Assembly (NCBI GenBank): GCA_964412395.1 | Contig: CAYPOY010000060.1 | Location: 1 to 20,994, forward strand | Length of the DNA stretch: 20,994 bases | Direction of reading: 5' to 3' | Source of the DNA: CAYPOY01 sp964412395 | Lineage (GTDB): Bacteria > Chloroflexota > Anaerolineae > B4-G1 | Part shown: piece after piece, positions 6,050 to 13,945 of the stretch | Layout of the letters: every line of letters begins with the position of its first letter | Position numbering within the stretch: position 1 is the first letter of the stretch | Translations under genes and position numbers: made by a program | Notes under the pieces: generated by a model | What the model was told of the DNA's origin: nothing | The model's database searches: none | The model's input: only the letters and a program-made list of their open reading frames with translations

Positions 6050-6999
6050 AGGATAGCCCGCGCCTGCGCAATGTCGCCACCGATCTGCTCTACCAACGCG
6101 TTGAGGGTAGGAAAGGCTCGTTCGTCTCGCAGACGAGCGATGAAATCGAGCGTCAGCACCTGGTCATATAGGTCGGCATCGAAGTCCAGCAGGTGGGCCT
6201 CGACGACCAGCATTTGTCTGCCAGAGGTCCCGGCGAAGGTAGGGCGGATGCCGATGTTGGTCACCGCCGAATACGTTCCCAGACGCTCGGTGTAAGCCAG
6301 GCAGGCGTAGACTCCACCGGCGGGGATCAACCGCTCCCCCCCTCCCCCCGGCAGCCGGGGTGGGCTGGGGAGGGAGAGGTTGGCTGTGGGCACCCCGATA
6401 CTGCGGCCCAGCCCACGCCCGTGAACGACGACGCCAGCCAGCCGGTAGGGGCGTCCCAGGCAACCCGTTGCCTGGAATATATCTCCCGCCTTCAACGCAG
6501 CCCGCACGCGGCTGCTACTCACCAGAGACCCCTCCCACGTCAACGGTTCGACGATGTGCACAGTAAACCCACGCTCTGCCCCGAAGCGCCGCAAGAACGG
6601 GATGTCCCCCCCGCGCCGGTGGCCAAGCGCGAAGTCAGGGCCGCCCCATAATTCGGCCAGGTGGAGGTGGTGCATCAACGCCTCGAGGAAATCGGTGGCC
6701 GGGGTGCGGGCTATGGCTGGCGTGAAGGGAAGCACGAGCAGGATATCCAGTCCCAACGCAGCCAGTAACCTGGTGCGCTCTTCCACTGCCGCCAGCAGAG
6801 GCGGGGGCTCGTAGCCCAGCGTGGTCGCCGGATGGGGGTCGAAAGTGATGACGACAGCGACGTTGTGGGCCGAATGGGCCGCCTCCACCATACGGGTGAT
6901 GAGTTGCTGGTGACCCCGGTGAACGCCGTCGAAGACACCGATGGTCACGTATGAGCGCGAGGCGGGGCAGGCCTGTGCCAGGTCGTGGACAATGCGCAT
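6010..6999 (-). CDS. ribF: Bifunctional riboflavin kinase/FAD synthetase
   Basis: RibF phosphorylates riboflavin to FMN and adenylates FMN to FAD. The 329-residue protein shows the N-terminal nucleotidyltransferase motif GVFDGVHRGH (residues 21-30), then ITFDPHP (51-57) and SSSRVRAAL (161-169). The C-terminal kinase domain has GRGLGRSIGVPTANL (194-208) and the later NIGIRPTF. The ATG at 6999 matches the family N-terminus; an upstream extension would run into truB. Between PTANL and GVYA there are about 21 residues where roughly 12 are usual. The extra SLPSPPRLPGGGGER comes from palindromic copy E. The C-terminal dozen residues come from a heptamer array. It is the last gene of the nusA operon, 13 bases after truB. 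Confidence 0.95.
   Translation of the reverse strand: MRIVHDLAQACPASRSYVTIGVFDGVHRGHQQLITRMVEAAHSAHNVAVVITFDPHPATTLGYEPPPLLAAVEERTRLLAALGLDILLVLPFTPAIARTPATDFLEALMHHLHLAELWGGPDFALGHRRGGDIPFLRRFGAERGFTVHIVEPLTWEGSLVSSSRVRAALKAGDIFQATGCLGRPYRLAGVVVHGRGLGRSIGVPTANLSLPSPPRLPGGGGERLIPAGGVYACLAYTERLGTYSAVTNIGIRPTFAGTSGRQMLVVEAHLLDFDADLYDQVLTLDFIARLRDERAFPTLNALVEQIGGDIAQARAILVKRGAWCVKRGA
6334..6377. repeat. C/G palindromic element, copy E (in frame in ribF)
   Basis: CCCCGG (6346-6351) and CCGGGG (6355-6360) form the core hairpin with loop CAG. They are flanked by CCCTCC-type and GGGCTGGGGAGGG sequence as in the other copies. The element is antisense relative to ribF and is read as a Pro/Gly-rich loop just after the PTANL motif. 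Confidence 0.75.
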
Positions 7000-7012
7000 C
7001 GCTATGCTCAGA

Positions 7013-7945
7013 CTATCCTCGGAATAACCGCTCCGGCGCGCAGAACACCTTGCGGGGCCGCCAGACGCCGGCTGCCAGGTCGTATGCCACGAGCGCCAGG
7101 AAGGTCCCATCAGGCCCGTAGGCGCGGGTCGGGCCCCCCTCCTCTCCCCCCCCTGGAGGGGGGGGCTGGGGGGGGGTGGGGACCGCCTGCCCTGAGCAGA
7201 GCCGCTTCGCTGCGCCCGCGTTCAGGTACAGCGCTGGGAAGCGGGTCAGCGCCGCATCCATCGGGTGCAGCAGATCGGGCCACCCCCCTTCGGCGGCGGC
7301 CTGGGCGAACTCCTCCAACGTGACAGCGTCCTCTAGACGGAAGTCGCCGCTCGCCAACCGGGTCAGACCGGTGAGGTGGGCCCCACAACTGAGGGCCTGC
7401 CCCAGGTCGTGAGCCAGCGCTCGCACGTAGGTCCCCGGCGAGGAAGTCACCTCCAGCGTGCACTCTGGCGGATTCCAGGCGGTCAGTTCCAGCCGAAAGA
7501 TCTCTACCTGGCGCGCCTTGAGAGACAGTCGCTCCACCTCCATGCCCCGACGCGCCAGCCGGTGCAGCGGCGTGCCCTTGTGCTTGAGCGCCGAGTACAC
7601 CGGCGGCACCTGCGCAATCATACCCCGGAATTGCGCCAGCGCTGCCTCGACCTGGGCACGGCTTACCTCGACCGGTGCTTCCGCCGCTACTTGCCCCTCG
7701 GCGTCATAAGTATCGGTGCTGATCCCCAGCCGCACACGGGCGCGGTAGAGCTTCTGCCCGGCCATCAGGTACTCGGCCACGCGGGTGGCCCGCCCGACGC
7801 AGACGAGCAACACGCCGGTCGCCAGCGGATCGAGCGTGCCAGCGTGGCCCACGCGGCGGATGCCGGTCAGCGCGCGGACGCGGTCCACGACATCGTGAGA
7901 GGTCGGGCCACGAGGCTTGTTGAGGTTGAGGATCCCATCGGTCAT
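7013..7945 (-). CDS. truB: tRNA pseudouridine(55) synthase TruB
   Basis: TruB makes pseudouridine 55 in the T-arm of tRNAs. The 310-residue protein begins DGILNLNKPRGPTSHDVV. It carries the catalytic GTLDPLATGVL motif, with the nucleophile Asp at residue 39, and later KLYRARVRLG, PPVYSALKHKG, GTYVRALAHDLG and a C-terminal PUA-like domain. The ATG at 7945 is chosen; a GTG two codons earlier (7951) is an alternative. In the PUA-like region, residues about 253-271 (VPTPPQPPPPGGGEEGGP) are encoded by palindromic copy F, between GQA and RAYGPDG. The stop lies 13 bases before the ribF ATG, consistent with one operon. Confidence 0.95.
   Translation of the reverse strand: MTDGILNLNKPRGPTSHDVVDRVRALTGIRRVGHAGTLDPLATGVLLVCVGRATRVAEYLMAGQKLYRARVRLGISTDTYDAEGQVAAEAPVEVSRAQVEAALAQFRGMIAQVPPVYSALKHKGTPLHRLARRGMEVERLSLKARQVEIFRLELTAWNPPECTLEVTSSPGTYVRALAHDLGQALSCGAHLTGLTRLASGDFRLEDAVTLEEFAQAAAEGGWPDLLHPMDAALTRFPALYLNAGAAKRLCSGQAVPTPPQPPPPGGGEEGGPTRAYGPDGTFLALVAYDLAAGVWRPRKVFCAPERLFRG
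7134..7182. repeat. C/G palindromic element, copy F (in frame in truB)
   Basis: Eight C plus T (7146-7154) pair with A plus eight G (7157-7165), followed by CT, a nine-G run, T and GGGG. The sequence is highly homopolymeric. It is antisense relative to truB and read as Pro-rich then Gly-rich residues. Confidence 0.75.
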
Positions 7946-7952
7946 AGGCACA

Positions 7953-8008
7953 CCAACGTGAAGTGCAGAACGTAAACATAATCACGTATTCCGTCTTACG
8001 TGTAGCGC
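7953..8008. repeat. Degenerate heptamer array NNNNCGT between nrnA and truB
   Basis: With 7-bp phase the units are CCAACGT, GAAGTGC, AGAACGT, AAACATA, ATCACGT, ATTCCGT, CTTACGT, GTAGCGC; four of the first seven end in CGT after different bases and others deviate. It occupies the whole 62-bp spacer, and the nrnA TAG stop lies at its edge. Confidence 0.5.
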
Positions 8009-8988
8009 TAGCAGGCCAGGTCAGCCCGGAGGGCGGTCAGCACCTGGGCTTGGGCTTCCTCCAGCGGTCCGGGGAGGCTACATCCGGCTGCGAGGGCGTG
8101 ACCGCCGCCACCGAATTGGAGCGCCACCCGTGCGATGTCGAAGCCGGGCACGGCGCGTAACCCGACTTCGATACGGCCGTCCTCGCGCTCGACGAAGACG
8201 ACAGCGATATCAGCATCGTCGGCGCTGATGAGGAAACTGACCAATCCGGCGTCGCCATTGCCCGCGTAGCCAGCCGCACGACGCATCGCCAGTGAGATAC
8301 TGGTCCAGACCACGCGGTCTCTGATTTGCAACGAGGACAGTGCTGCCCTCCATAGGAGGATCGCAGTGGTGGGGCGGCGGTCAAGGCCATGATGCGTGAT
8401 GTAGGGGAGTGAGGCACCGGCCTTCATCAACCGCAGTGCAGCCTCCATCACCTGGACGGTGACGTTGCTCGTGCGAAAACCGCGTGTGTCGGTGACTATG
8501 CCCGTAAGCAGGCCAGTGGCCAGTTCAGCGTCGAGCGGAACAGCCATGTACTCCAGCAGCCGTAACACGATTTCGGCAGTGGACGAGGCGTGGGGATCCA
8601 CCAGGTTGACGTCGCCGAAATTCAGGTTGGTCAGGTGGTGGTCAATGTTGAGCAGTGGCGTGCTCCCGAAAGTCGGCGTATGTGTGAAGTGGCCGAGTCT
8701 CTCCAGATCGGAGCAGTCGAGGGAGATGACGAGATCAAAGGGATCGCTGACGTCTTGTACTACAGCTTCGGTACCAGGGATGTAGTTGAATCGGGCGGGG
8801 ACGGGGTCTGAGCAGGCCATGATTGGTTCCAGGCCCATCTGACGCAAAGCCCGGCCCAGGCCCGTCAGGCTACCGATGGCGTCACCGTCGGGATCAATGT
8901 GACATATCAGCAGGGGACAACAGGCCGACTGGATGAGTTGGCTAGCCTGCTTCGGTGTCGTGATCTTCTTCTCTTTCTTCGTCGTCAC
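8008..8988 (-). CDS. nrnA: DHH family phosphoesterase, NrnA-like (nanoRNase/pAp phosphatase)
   Basis: Enzymes of this DHH/DHHA1 family degrade oligoribonucleotides and often 3'-phosphoadenosine 5'-phosphate, or c-di-NMP breakdown products, using two Mn ions. The 326-residue protein has HIDPDGDAIGS near residues 30-40, a metal-binding Asp in SLDCSD, the DHH triad in NIDHHLTN (about residue 117), and IVTDTRGF. It ends with a DHHA1 domain carrying FGGGGHALAAG. The start codon is GTG at 8988, overlapping the 3' end of rbfA by 47 bases; no later start retains the N-terminal beta strand. The position between rbfA and truB is the common arrangement in the nusA-infB cluster. Substrate choice cannot be told from sequence. 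Confidence 0.92.
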   Translation of the reverse strand: MTTKKEKKITTPKQASQLIQSACCPLLICHIDPDGDAIGSLTGLGRALRQMGLEPIMACSDPVPARFNYIPGTEAVVQDVSDPFDLVISLDCSDLERLGHFTHTPTFGSTPLLNIDHHLTNLNFGDVNLVDPHASSTAEIVLRLLEYMAVPLDAELATGLLTGIVTDTRGFRTSNVTVQVMEAALRLMKAGASLPYITHHGLDRRPTTAILLWRAALSSLQIRDRVVWTSISLAMRRAAGYAGNGDAGLVSFLISADDADIAVVFVEREDGRIEVGLRAVPGFDIARVALQFGGGGHALAAGCSLPGPLEEAQAQVLTALRADLAC

Positions 8989-9349
8989 CGAGTCTCAATT
9001 CGTCGAGGATGCTGGCGATGTGTTCACCACGCTCCAGCGAGGGGTCGTAGTGGAAGACCAATTCTGGGGTGTTGCGCAACCGTAACCGTCGTCCCAACTC
9101 ACGCCGCAACCAGCCAGCCGCACTCTCCAGGCCGGCCTGTGCCTCCGCTTGTGCCTCGGCTCCGCCCAACACGCTGCCAAAAGTGCTGAAGTACACGTCG
9201 GCACGGATGGCGTCGGGCGTGACCGTCACGTCGGTGATGGTGATCCCTGCAGATTCCAAGCGCGGGTCGTTGACTTTCCGCTCCAGCAGGTCTGTCAGAT
9301 GGGTGCGGATCAGATCAGAGACCCGGCGTTGATACCTCTTATTACCCAT
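8942..9349 (-). CDS. rbfA: 30S ribosome-binding factor RbfA
   Basis: RbfA is a KH-fold protein needed for late 30S assembly and 16S 5' end processing. The 135-residue product opens RVSDLIRTHLTDLLERKVND. It has the family strands ITITDVTVTPDAIRADVYFS and LRRELGRRLRLRNTPELVFH, and PSLERGEHIASILDEL near the end, followed by an acidic tail. It is downstream of infB across a 52-bp spacer that contains a strong hairpin, and overlaps nrnA by 47 bases. Confidence 0.95.
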   Translation of the reverse strand: MGNKRYQRRVSDLIRTHLTDLLERKVNDPRLESAGITITDVTVTPDAIRADVYFSTFGSVLGGAEAQAEAQAGLESAAGWLRRELGRRLRLRNTPELVFHYDPSLERGEHIASILDELRLGDDEEREEDHDTEAG

Positions 9350-9365
9350 TAGAGTTCGAGATCCC

Positions 9366-9399
9366 AGACCCTTAGGGTTTCGGAAAACCCTAAGGGTCT
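9366..9399. repeat. Perfect 15-bp stem-loop between infB and rbfA
   Basis: Arms AGACCCTTAGGGTTT (9366-9380) and AAACCCTAAGGGTCT (9385-9399) pair perfectly around loop CGGA. Each arm also contains the near-palindrome CCCTTAGGG or CCCTAAGGG. No T-run follows on either strand, so it is probably not a simple intrinsic terminator. It could be an mRNA processing or stabilising hairpin inside the operon, or an interspersed palindromic repeat. Confidence 0.85.
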
Positions 9400-9401
9400 C
9401 A

Positions 9402-11207
9402 TCACGCGGGCTCTTGCCGTTCCTTCACGTAGAACTGTATCACGTCGCCGACGGCGAAGTCGTGGAAGTTCTCCAGCCCCACGCCACACTCGAAGCCCGC
9501 TCGCACCTCGCGTACGTCCTTTTCGAACCGCTTGAGCGACCCGACGTAGCCGTCACACAGTTGCTCCTCGCCCCGGAAGACCCGCGTGCGCGCATTGCGC
9601 CGCGCTTCCCCCTGGCGAACGTAGCACCCGGCCACGACACCGACTTTGGGAACTCTGAAGGTGGCCCGTACCTCGGCCTCGCCAACCACCACGTCCGCGT
9701 AGATCGGTTCCAGTAACCCCTTGAGGGCCTTGTCCACCTCATCTATCAGCTTATAGATTATGTCGTAAGTACGGATGTCCACGCCTTCATTCTCTGCCAG
9801 GCGGCGGGCGGCCGGATCGGGTCGTACCTGAAAGCCGATGACGATGGCGCGGGAAGCGATGGCCAGGTTGATGTCTGATTCGCTAATGTTGCCTGCAGCG
9901 GCATGTATGATGTTGACCTTCAGGTCCTCGCCGCCCAGTTTCTCCAGCGAACCGACTATGGGCTCAATGGAACCCTGAACGTCGGTCTTGATGACCAGGT
10001 TAAGTTCCTTGATCTGCCCGGCCTGGATGCGGCTGGAGAAATCGTCGAGGGTGAAGGCCTTGACCGGAGCGGCAGCCCTGGCAGCCAGTTCTTCCTTGCG
10101 CCTGGCGACGATGGTCCGCGCAGTGCGCCCGTCCAGCACAACCTTGAACATCTCCCCCGCCTCGGGCACGCCGGAGAGGCCCAGGATCATAACGGGCGTC
10201 GAGGGCAGCGCTTCCTGCACAGGCCGCCCGGCATCGTCGAGCATCTTGCGCACGCGGCCATGGATCAGACCAACCACCACGGTGTCGCCCACGTGCAACG
10301 TGCCGTTCTGCACCAGCACGGTGGCGGTCGCGCCGTGAGTGCGCTCCAGTCGTCCCTCCAATACCGTGCCCACCGCAGGCCGGTCGGGGTTGGCCTTGAT
10401 CTCAGCAGAATCCGCGACGAGCAGGATGGCTTCCAGCAGGTCGTCCAGGCCGGTTTCTTTCTTCGCTGAGACAGAGACACACAACGTGGCACCTCCCCAA
10501 TCGTCGGAGATCAGGCCCATGTCGGCTAACTGTTGCTTAACCATCTCTGGTCTGGCAGTGGGTTTATCTACTTTGTTGATAGCAACGATGGTAGGGACAA
10601 GGGCTGCCCGGGCGTGGTTGATGGCTTCAATGGTCTGGGGCATCACACCATCGTCAGCGGCCACGACTAACACGGCGATGTCGGTGGTGTGAGCCCCCCG
10701 AGCGCGCATCGCGGTAAAGGCCTCGTGGCCTGGGGTGTCAAGGAAGGTGATACTGCGCTCATTGTGTTCGATCTGATGAGCACCAATGTGCTGCGTGATC
10801 CCTCCAGCCTCGCTGGCCACCACGTCGGTGTGGCGGATGGCGTCCAGCAGTGAGGTCTTACCATGATCCACATGGCCCAGGACAGTGACAACCGGAGGAC
10901 GTGTTTTAAGCTTCGCTGGATCTTCGCCAGCGTACAGGCGCTTCCAGAGCAACGTAGGCCCTCCTTCAGCGGCCTCCTCAGAGATGAGCGGCGTTTCCTC
11001 CCTGGGCTCGAACCCCATCTCCTGAGCCACGATGGCAGCCGTTTCGTAGTCTATCTGCTGGTTGATGTTCGCCATAACGCCAGCATTCATCAGTTCCTTG
11101 ATCACGACGATGGGGGTGACGTCCATCAGTGCCGCCAGGCGACGCACTGTCAAGAACTCTGGGATCTCGACCACTTGCCCTTCCTGTGCCTGTACTTGTT
11201 CACTCAT
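9402..11207 (-). CDS. infB: Translation initiation factor IF-2
   Basis: IF-2 is the GTPase that places fMet-tRNA on the 30S subunit and promotes subunit joining. The 601-residue protein is short; the long N-terminal region of enterobacterial IF-2 is missing. The IF2_N motif is near residues 16-62. The G domain has GHVDHGKT (111-118), DTPGH (157-161) and NKVD (211-214), and domains II to IV end in GDVIQFYVKERQE. The ATG at 11207 is chosen over an upstream frame start at 11237. It has GGGAG about ten bases upstream, and its first bases overlap the ylxR stop in ATGAGTGA, an 8-base overlap suggesting translational coupling. Confidence 0.96.
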   Translation of the reverse strand: MSEQVQAQEGQVVEIPEFLTVRRLAALMDVTPIVVIKELMNAGVMANINQQIDYETAAIVAQEMGFEPREETPLISEEAAEGGPTLLWKRLYAGEDPAKLKTRPPVVTVLGHVDHGKTSLLDAIRHTDVVASEAGGITQHIGAHQIEHNERSITFLDTPGHEAFTAMRARGAHTTDIAVLVVAADDGVMPQTIEAINHARAALVPTIVAINKVDKPTARPEMVKQQLADMGLISDDWGGATLCVSVSAKKETGLDDLLEAILLVADSAEIKANPDRPAVGTVLEGRLERTHGATATVLVQNGTLHVGDTVVVGLIHGRVRKMLDDAGRPVQEALPSTPVMILGLSGVPEAGEMFKVVLDGRTARTIVARRKEELAARAAAPVKAFTLDDFSSRIQAGQIKELNLVIKTDVQGSIEPIVGSLEKLGGEDLKVNIIHAAAGNISESDINLAIASRAIVIGFQVRPDPAARRLAENEGVDIRTYDIIYKLIDEVDKALKGLLEPIYADVVVGEAEVRATFRVPKVGVVAGCYVRQGEARRNARTRVFRGEEQLCDGYVGSLKRFEKDVREVRAGFECGVGLENFHDFAVGDVIQFYVKERQEPA

Positions 11208-11559
11208 TTCCACTCGCTCCCTTCCCTGCTTCCTCACTCTCCTCGGATTTCGTTGCCAGAACTTGAGGCAGCCCGGCCGCGTACTCCCGCAACTTGGCCT
11301 CGGTTTCAGCCGTCAACGTCACCTTCAGCGCTCGCTCTAGTTGTCGCCGTGCCAATGCTGTCTCCCAGCACACACGTTGACGGCAGAGGTAAGCCCCACG
11401 TCCGCTGCGCTTGCCTGTCTCGTCCAACACCACCGTGCCCTCGGCACCGGCCGAAGAAAGTCGTACAATGCGCACTAACTCCCGCTTAGGCCGTACCGTG
11501 CGGCAGGCAACACATGTGCGCCGTGGAACGTGCTTACGACGCTGAGGCTGTTTGCCCAT
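11200..11559 (-). CDS. ylxR: YlxR family RNA-binding protein (RnpM)
   Basis: This is a small basic protein of the DUF448/YlxR family, found between nusA and infB in many bacteria. In Bacillus and relatives it has been described as an RNA-binding modulator of RNase P. The 119-residue product shows VPRRTCVACRTVRPKRELVR near the N-terminus, and GRSGRGAYLCR-type residues (KRSGRGAYLCRQRVCW) further on. The ATG at 11559, eight bases from the nusA stop with GGAG upstream, gives the family N-terminus; an in-frame start at 11583 would overlap nusA. A charged Glu/Lys tail follows the conserved domain. Confidence 0.9.
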   Translation of the reverse strand: MGKQPQRRKHVPRRTCVACRTVRPKRELVRIVRLSSAGAEGTVVLDETGKRSGRGAYLCRQRVCWETALARRQLERALKVTLTAETEAKLREYAAGLPQVLATKSEESEEAGKGASGNE

Positions 11560-11566
11560 GCTGTCG

Positions 11567-13615
11567 CTACTCCACGAACTCATCCCATTCCTCGAGGCCC
11601 TGGTCTCTCTTGCGCCGCCGACGAGCGATTACCATGCCTGACTCCTCGTCGTAGACCAGTTCCCGGCGGAGGCGACGCTCCCGTTTGCGCTCCTCTTCGA
11701 GTTTAGCCTCTGCTACCCCTTCTCCTTTCTCCTCCTCGAAGAGCAGTCCTGAAACCTCCACCACGACCGGAACCTCTTCAGCTACCCTTTCCTCGACTGG
11801 TGCTTCCTCAACGGTCTCCGGGGCACCCTCTGGTACGACTACTGCTTCCCCCGCAGTTGCGACCGGCACCTCTCCCGTGGCTACGACTTCTCCAGTCGGT
11901 GCTTCCTCAACGACCTCCGGTGCTTCAGTCTCCTGAGCAATCTCTGGCACTACCTCTTTTGCAACTTCCACCGCCGCTTCAGGGGTTGGCTCAGCGGGCA
12001 GTGCTGCCTCCATCTCTGCCTCTGCGGCGGCTTCCTCTTCAGTAGGAACAGTCTCCTCAATCTCCGACAAGGCTAATGCTTCGATGCACTGCTTGGTCTC
12101 GGCCAGGCTTTTGGGACCGATGCCGTCCAGTTTCAGCAACCCCTCGTCTCCCTCAGCCAGCCGTTCCATCACCTCTCCAACGGTTGCCAGCCCGGCCCGT
12201 TCCAGGTGGCCCAGCACCCGTGTACTGAGGCCCATCTCGGCCAGCGGAATCTCGTAGGCGCGGGGTGGGATGCGGGCGCGGGCGGCCTCGATAACCGCAC
12301 GGCGCTCAGCCTCTGCGGCATCAATGGCTGCACGGCGGGCTGCCTCCTCTGCCATAAGACGCGCTCGCTCAGCATCGCGGACCGAGGCATAGTAACCTCC
12401 AACTCCTTCGATCACCTGCCGCATAGCGAGTAGTTCTTCGCTATTATAGGGCAATTTATCCCGCTCATGCTGCCGCAGGATGCTAGCGACCGTGGGAAGC
12501 AATTCCGCCACCGGCCCCAGCGCGGGTAGCACATGGGGGTCCTCGTTCACCTGCTGCAATGCCCACGTGGTCGCCTCGGTGACTCCCTGAATGTCAATAC
12601 GCCAACCGGTCAGTTTTGCCGCCAACCGAGCATTCTGCCCAGCCCGCCCGATAGCCAGGGAGAGTTGGTCATCAGGTACGATCACGCTGGCGGTCTTTCC
12701 CTCAACTGGATGCTCTTCCAGTTGCACGCCCAGCACTTTAGCCGGGCTGAGCGCCTTGGCGATGAAAGTGGCCAAGTCAGGGCTCCACTCGATGACGTCA
12801 ATCTTCTCCCCGCCCAGTTCATTGACTATGGACTGGATGCGCACGCCGCGCATGCCGACGCAGGCTCCCACCGGGTCTACCCCAGGTTGACGGGCGGCCA
12901 CTGCCACTTTGGAGCGGGAACCCGCCTCGCGAGAGATAGACTTGATCTCGACCGAGCCGTTGAAAATCTCGGGCACCTCCAGTTCCAGCAGGCGGCGCAA
13001 CATGTTCCTGTGACTGCGCGAGACGACAATCTGTGGCCCACGGCTGGTCTTGCGGACTTCCAGCACATAGGCCCGCAGACGCTGGTGAAGACTGTAACGC
13101 TCGCCAGATACCTGCTGGCTGCGCGGCAAGATCGCCTCAGTGCCTTCAAGGTGCAGCGTCACTGCCTGTGGTTTGATGCTCTGCACTGTGCCGTGGACGA
13201 TCTCCCCTTCCTGCTGGACGTAGTGCGCGTACCGTGCTTCTCGCTCGGCTTCGCGGATGCGTTGTAGGATAATCTGCTTGGCGTTCTGCGCCGCGATGCG
13301 ACCGAAGTCTTTGGGGGTGCTCTCAACCATCACCATACCTTCCACTTCGGCGTCGGATTGGATGGCGCGCGCATCCGCCAGGACAATCTCCTGTTCGGGA
13401 TCAGAGACTTTCTCCACTACCTGCTTCTCGACAAAAACACGCGCCTTTCCAGTCTCCAGGTCAACCTTGGCCGTAATGCCCTGGTTTGTGTTGACACCGA
13501 CGTTACGGCGATAGGCGGACACTAGTGCCATCTGCAGAGCTTCGAGCACGACTTCCCTGGGTAGACCTCGATCGCTACAAATTTGATTGAATGCCAGTGA
13601 GAACTCTGACTTCAT
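11567..13615 (-). CDS. nusA: Transcription termination/antitermination factor NusA, extended
   Basis: NusA binds RNA polymerase and RNA to control pausing, termination and antitermination. The N-terminal RNAP-binding domain spans about residues 1-125, S1 about 136-200, and KH1/KH2 about 225-345 with GMRG (254-257) and AIGRAGQN (321-328). After a helical Ala/Glu/Arg-rich segment (about 410-450) there is a helix-hairpin-helix or alpha-CTD-like module (457-513, LLKLDGIGPKSLAET). A Glu/Ala/Val/Pro low-complexity region (about 517-640) and a basic-to-acidic tail follow. At 682 residues it is much longer than the roughly 350-residue Firmicutes NusA. The ATG has AGGAGAG about six bases upstream. It is first in its operon; rimP, the usual upstream neighbour, is absent here. 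Confidence 0.96.
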   Translation of the reverse strand: MKSEFSLAFNQICSDRGLPREVVLEALQMALVSAYRRNVGVNTNQGITAKVDLETGKARVFVEKQVVEKVSDPEQEIVLADARAIQSDAEVEGMVMVESTPKDFGRIAAQNAKQIILQRIREAEREARYAHYVQQEGEIVHGTVQSIKPQAVTLHLEGTEAILPRSQQVSGERYSLHQRLRAYVLEVRKTSRGPQIVVSRSHRNMLRRLLELEVPEIFNGSVEIKSISREAGSRSKVAVAARQPGVDPVGACVGMRGVRIQSIVNELGGEKIDVIEWSPDLATFIAKALSPAKVLGVQLEEHPVEGKTASVIVPDDQLSLAIGRAGQNARLAAKLTGWRIDIQGVTEATTWALQQVNEDPHVLPALGPVAELLPTVASILRQHERDKLPYNSEELLAMRQVIEGVGGYYASVRDAERARLMAEEAARRAAIDAAEAERRAVIEAARARIPPRAYEIPLAEMGLSTRVLGHLERAGLATVGEVMERLAEGDEGLLKLDGIGPKSLAETKQCIEALALSEIEETVPTEEEAAAEAEMEAALPAEPTPEAAVEVAKEVVPEIAQETEAPEVVEEAPTGEVVATGEVPVATAGEAVVVPEGAPETVEEAPVEERVAEEVPVVVEVSGLLFEEEKGEGVAEAKLEEERKRERRLRRELVYDEESGMVIARRRRKRDQGLEEWDEFVE

Positions 13616-13720
13616 CTTATCTCTCCTGCTGACGGGAACCTATACCCCCCATCCTGGCCATAAGCCAGAGCCAATAGACGACGTCACAGCCAATTATCCA
13701 TCTTAGTGACCGTATACAAA

Positions 13721-13745
13721 GAAAAGTGGGGCTTGCCCACTTCTC
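13721..13745 (-). promoter_or_regulatory. Leader hairpin in the nusA 5' UTR
   Basis: On the minus strand, GAGAAGTGGG pairs with CCCACTTTTC around loop CAAGC (10 bp including one G-T pair). It is followed by TTTG. It starts roughly 20 bases after the predicted transcription start and about 105 bases before the nusA ATG. The short T-rich end makes attenuation possible but not strong. Confidence 0.45.
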
Positions 13746-13769
13746 CAACCACACCCATATACCGTTTAG

Positions 13770-13798
13770 ATTATAACATAGACACCGTGAACATGCAA
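13770..13798 (-). promoter_or_regulatory. Promoter of the nusA operon
   Basis: On the minus strand there is a -35 box TTGCAT (13798-13793), exactly 17 bases, and a consensus -10 TATAAT (13775-13770). The predicted start is near 13763, giving a leader of about 150 bases. No other comparably good promoter is seen in the 330-bp spacer on this strand. Confidence 0.75.
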
Positions 13799-13802
13799 GT
13801 AT

Positions 13803-13812
13803 CTCGGCCGAG
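13803..13812. promoter_or_regulatory. Candidate operator palindrome between divergent promoters
   Basis: CTCGGCCGAG is a perfect 10-bp palindrome. It lies 4 bp outside the nusA -35 box and 18 bp outside the -35 box of the HTH gene. Its position suits a regulator of either promoter, such as the adjacent HTH protein, but 10 bp alone is weak evidence. Confidence 0.3.
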
Positions 13813-13830
13813 GATCGGCTTCCCTGTATT

Positions 13831-13859
13831 TTGTAGCTCATGCCTGATTGTGTTATAAT
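13831..13859 (+). promoter_or_regulatory. Promoter of the HTH-TPR gene pair
   Basis: TTGTAG (13831-13836), a 17-base spacer and TATAAT (13854-13859) with TGT just upstream (extended -10). The predicted start is near 13866, about 80 bases before the ATG at 13946. It diverges from the nusA promoter, with -35 boxes 32 bp apart. Confidence 0.75.
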
Positions 13860-13945
13860 CATGGGTGGTAGCTATTCAAGCTGAAGGCTCACGCCGAAGC
13901 CATGGCAAGATTTTCTGAGCGGAGATCACAGCAGGGAGGGGATTA

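Noticed and set aside
9366..9399. Intrinsic terminator after infB
   Set aside because: The stem is strong but no T-run follows on either strand, and rbfA continues the operon closely.
12533..13267. Plus-strand open frame opposite nusA
   Set aside because: The minus strand encodes an unmistakable NusA with S1 and KH motifs; the opposite frame has no recognisable features.
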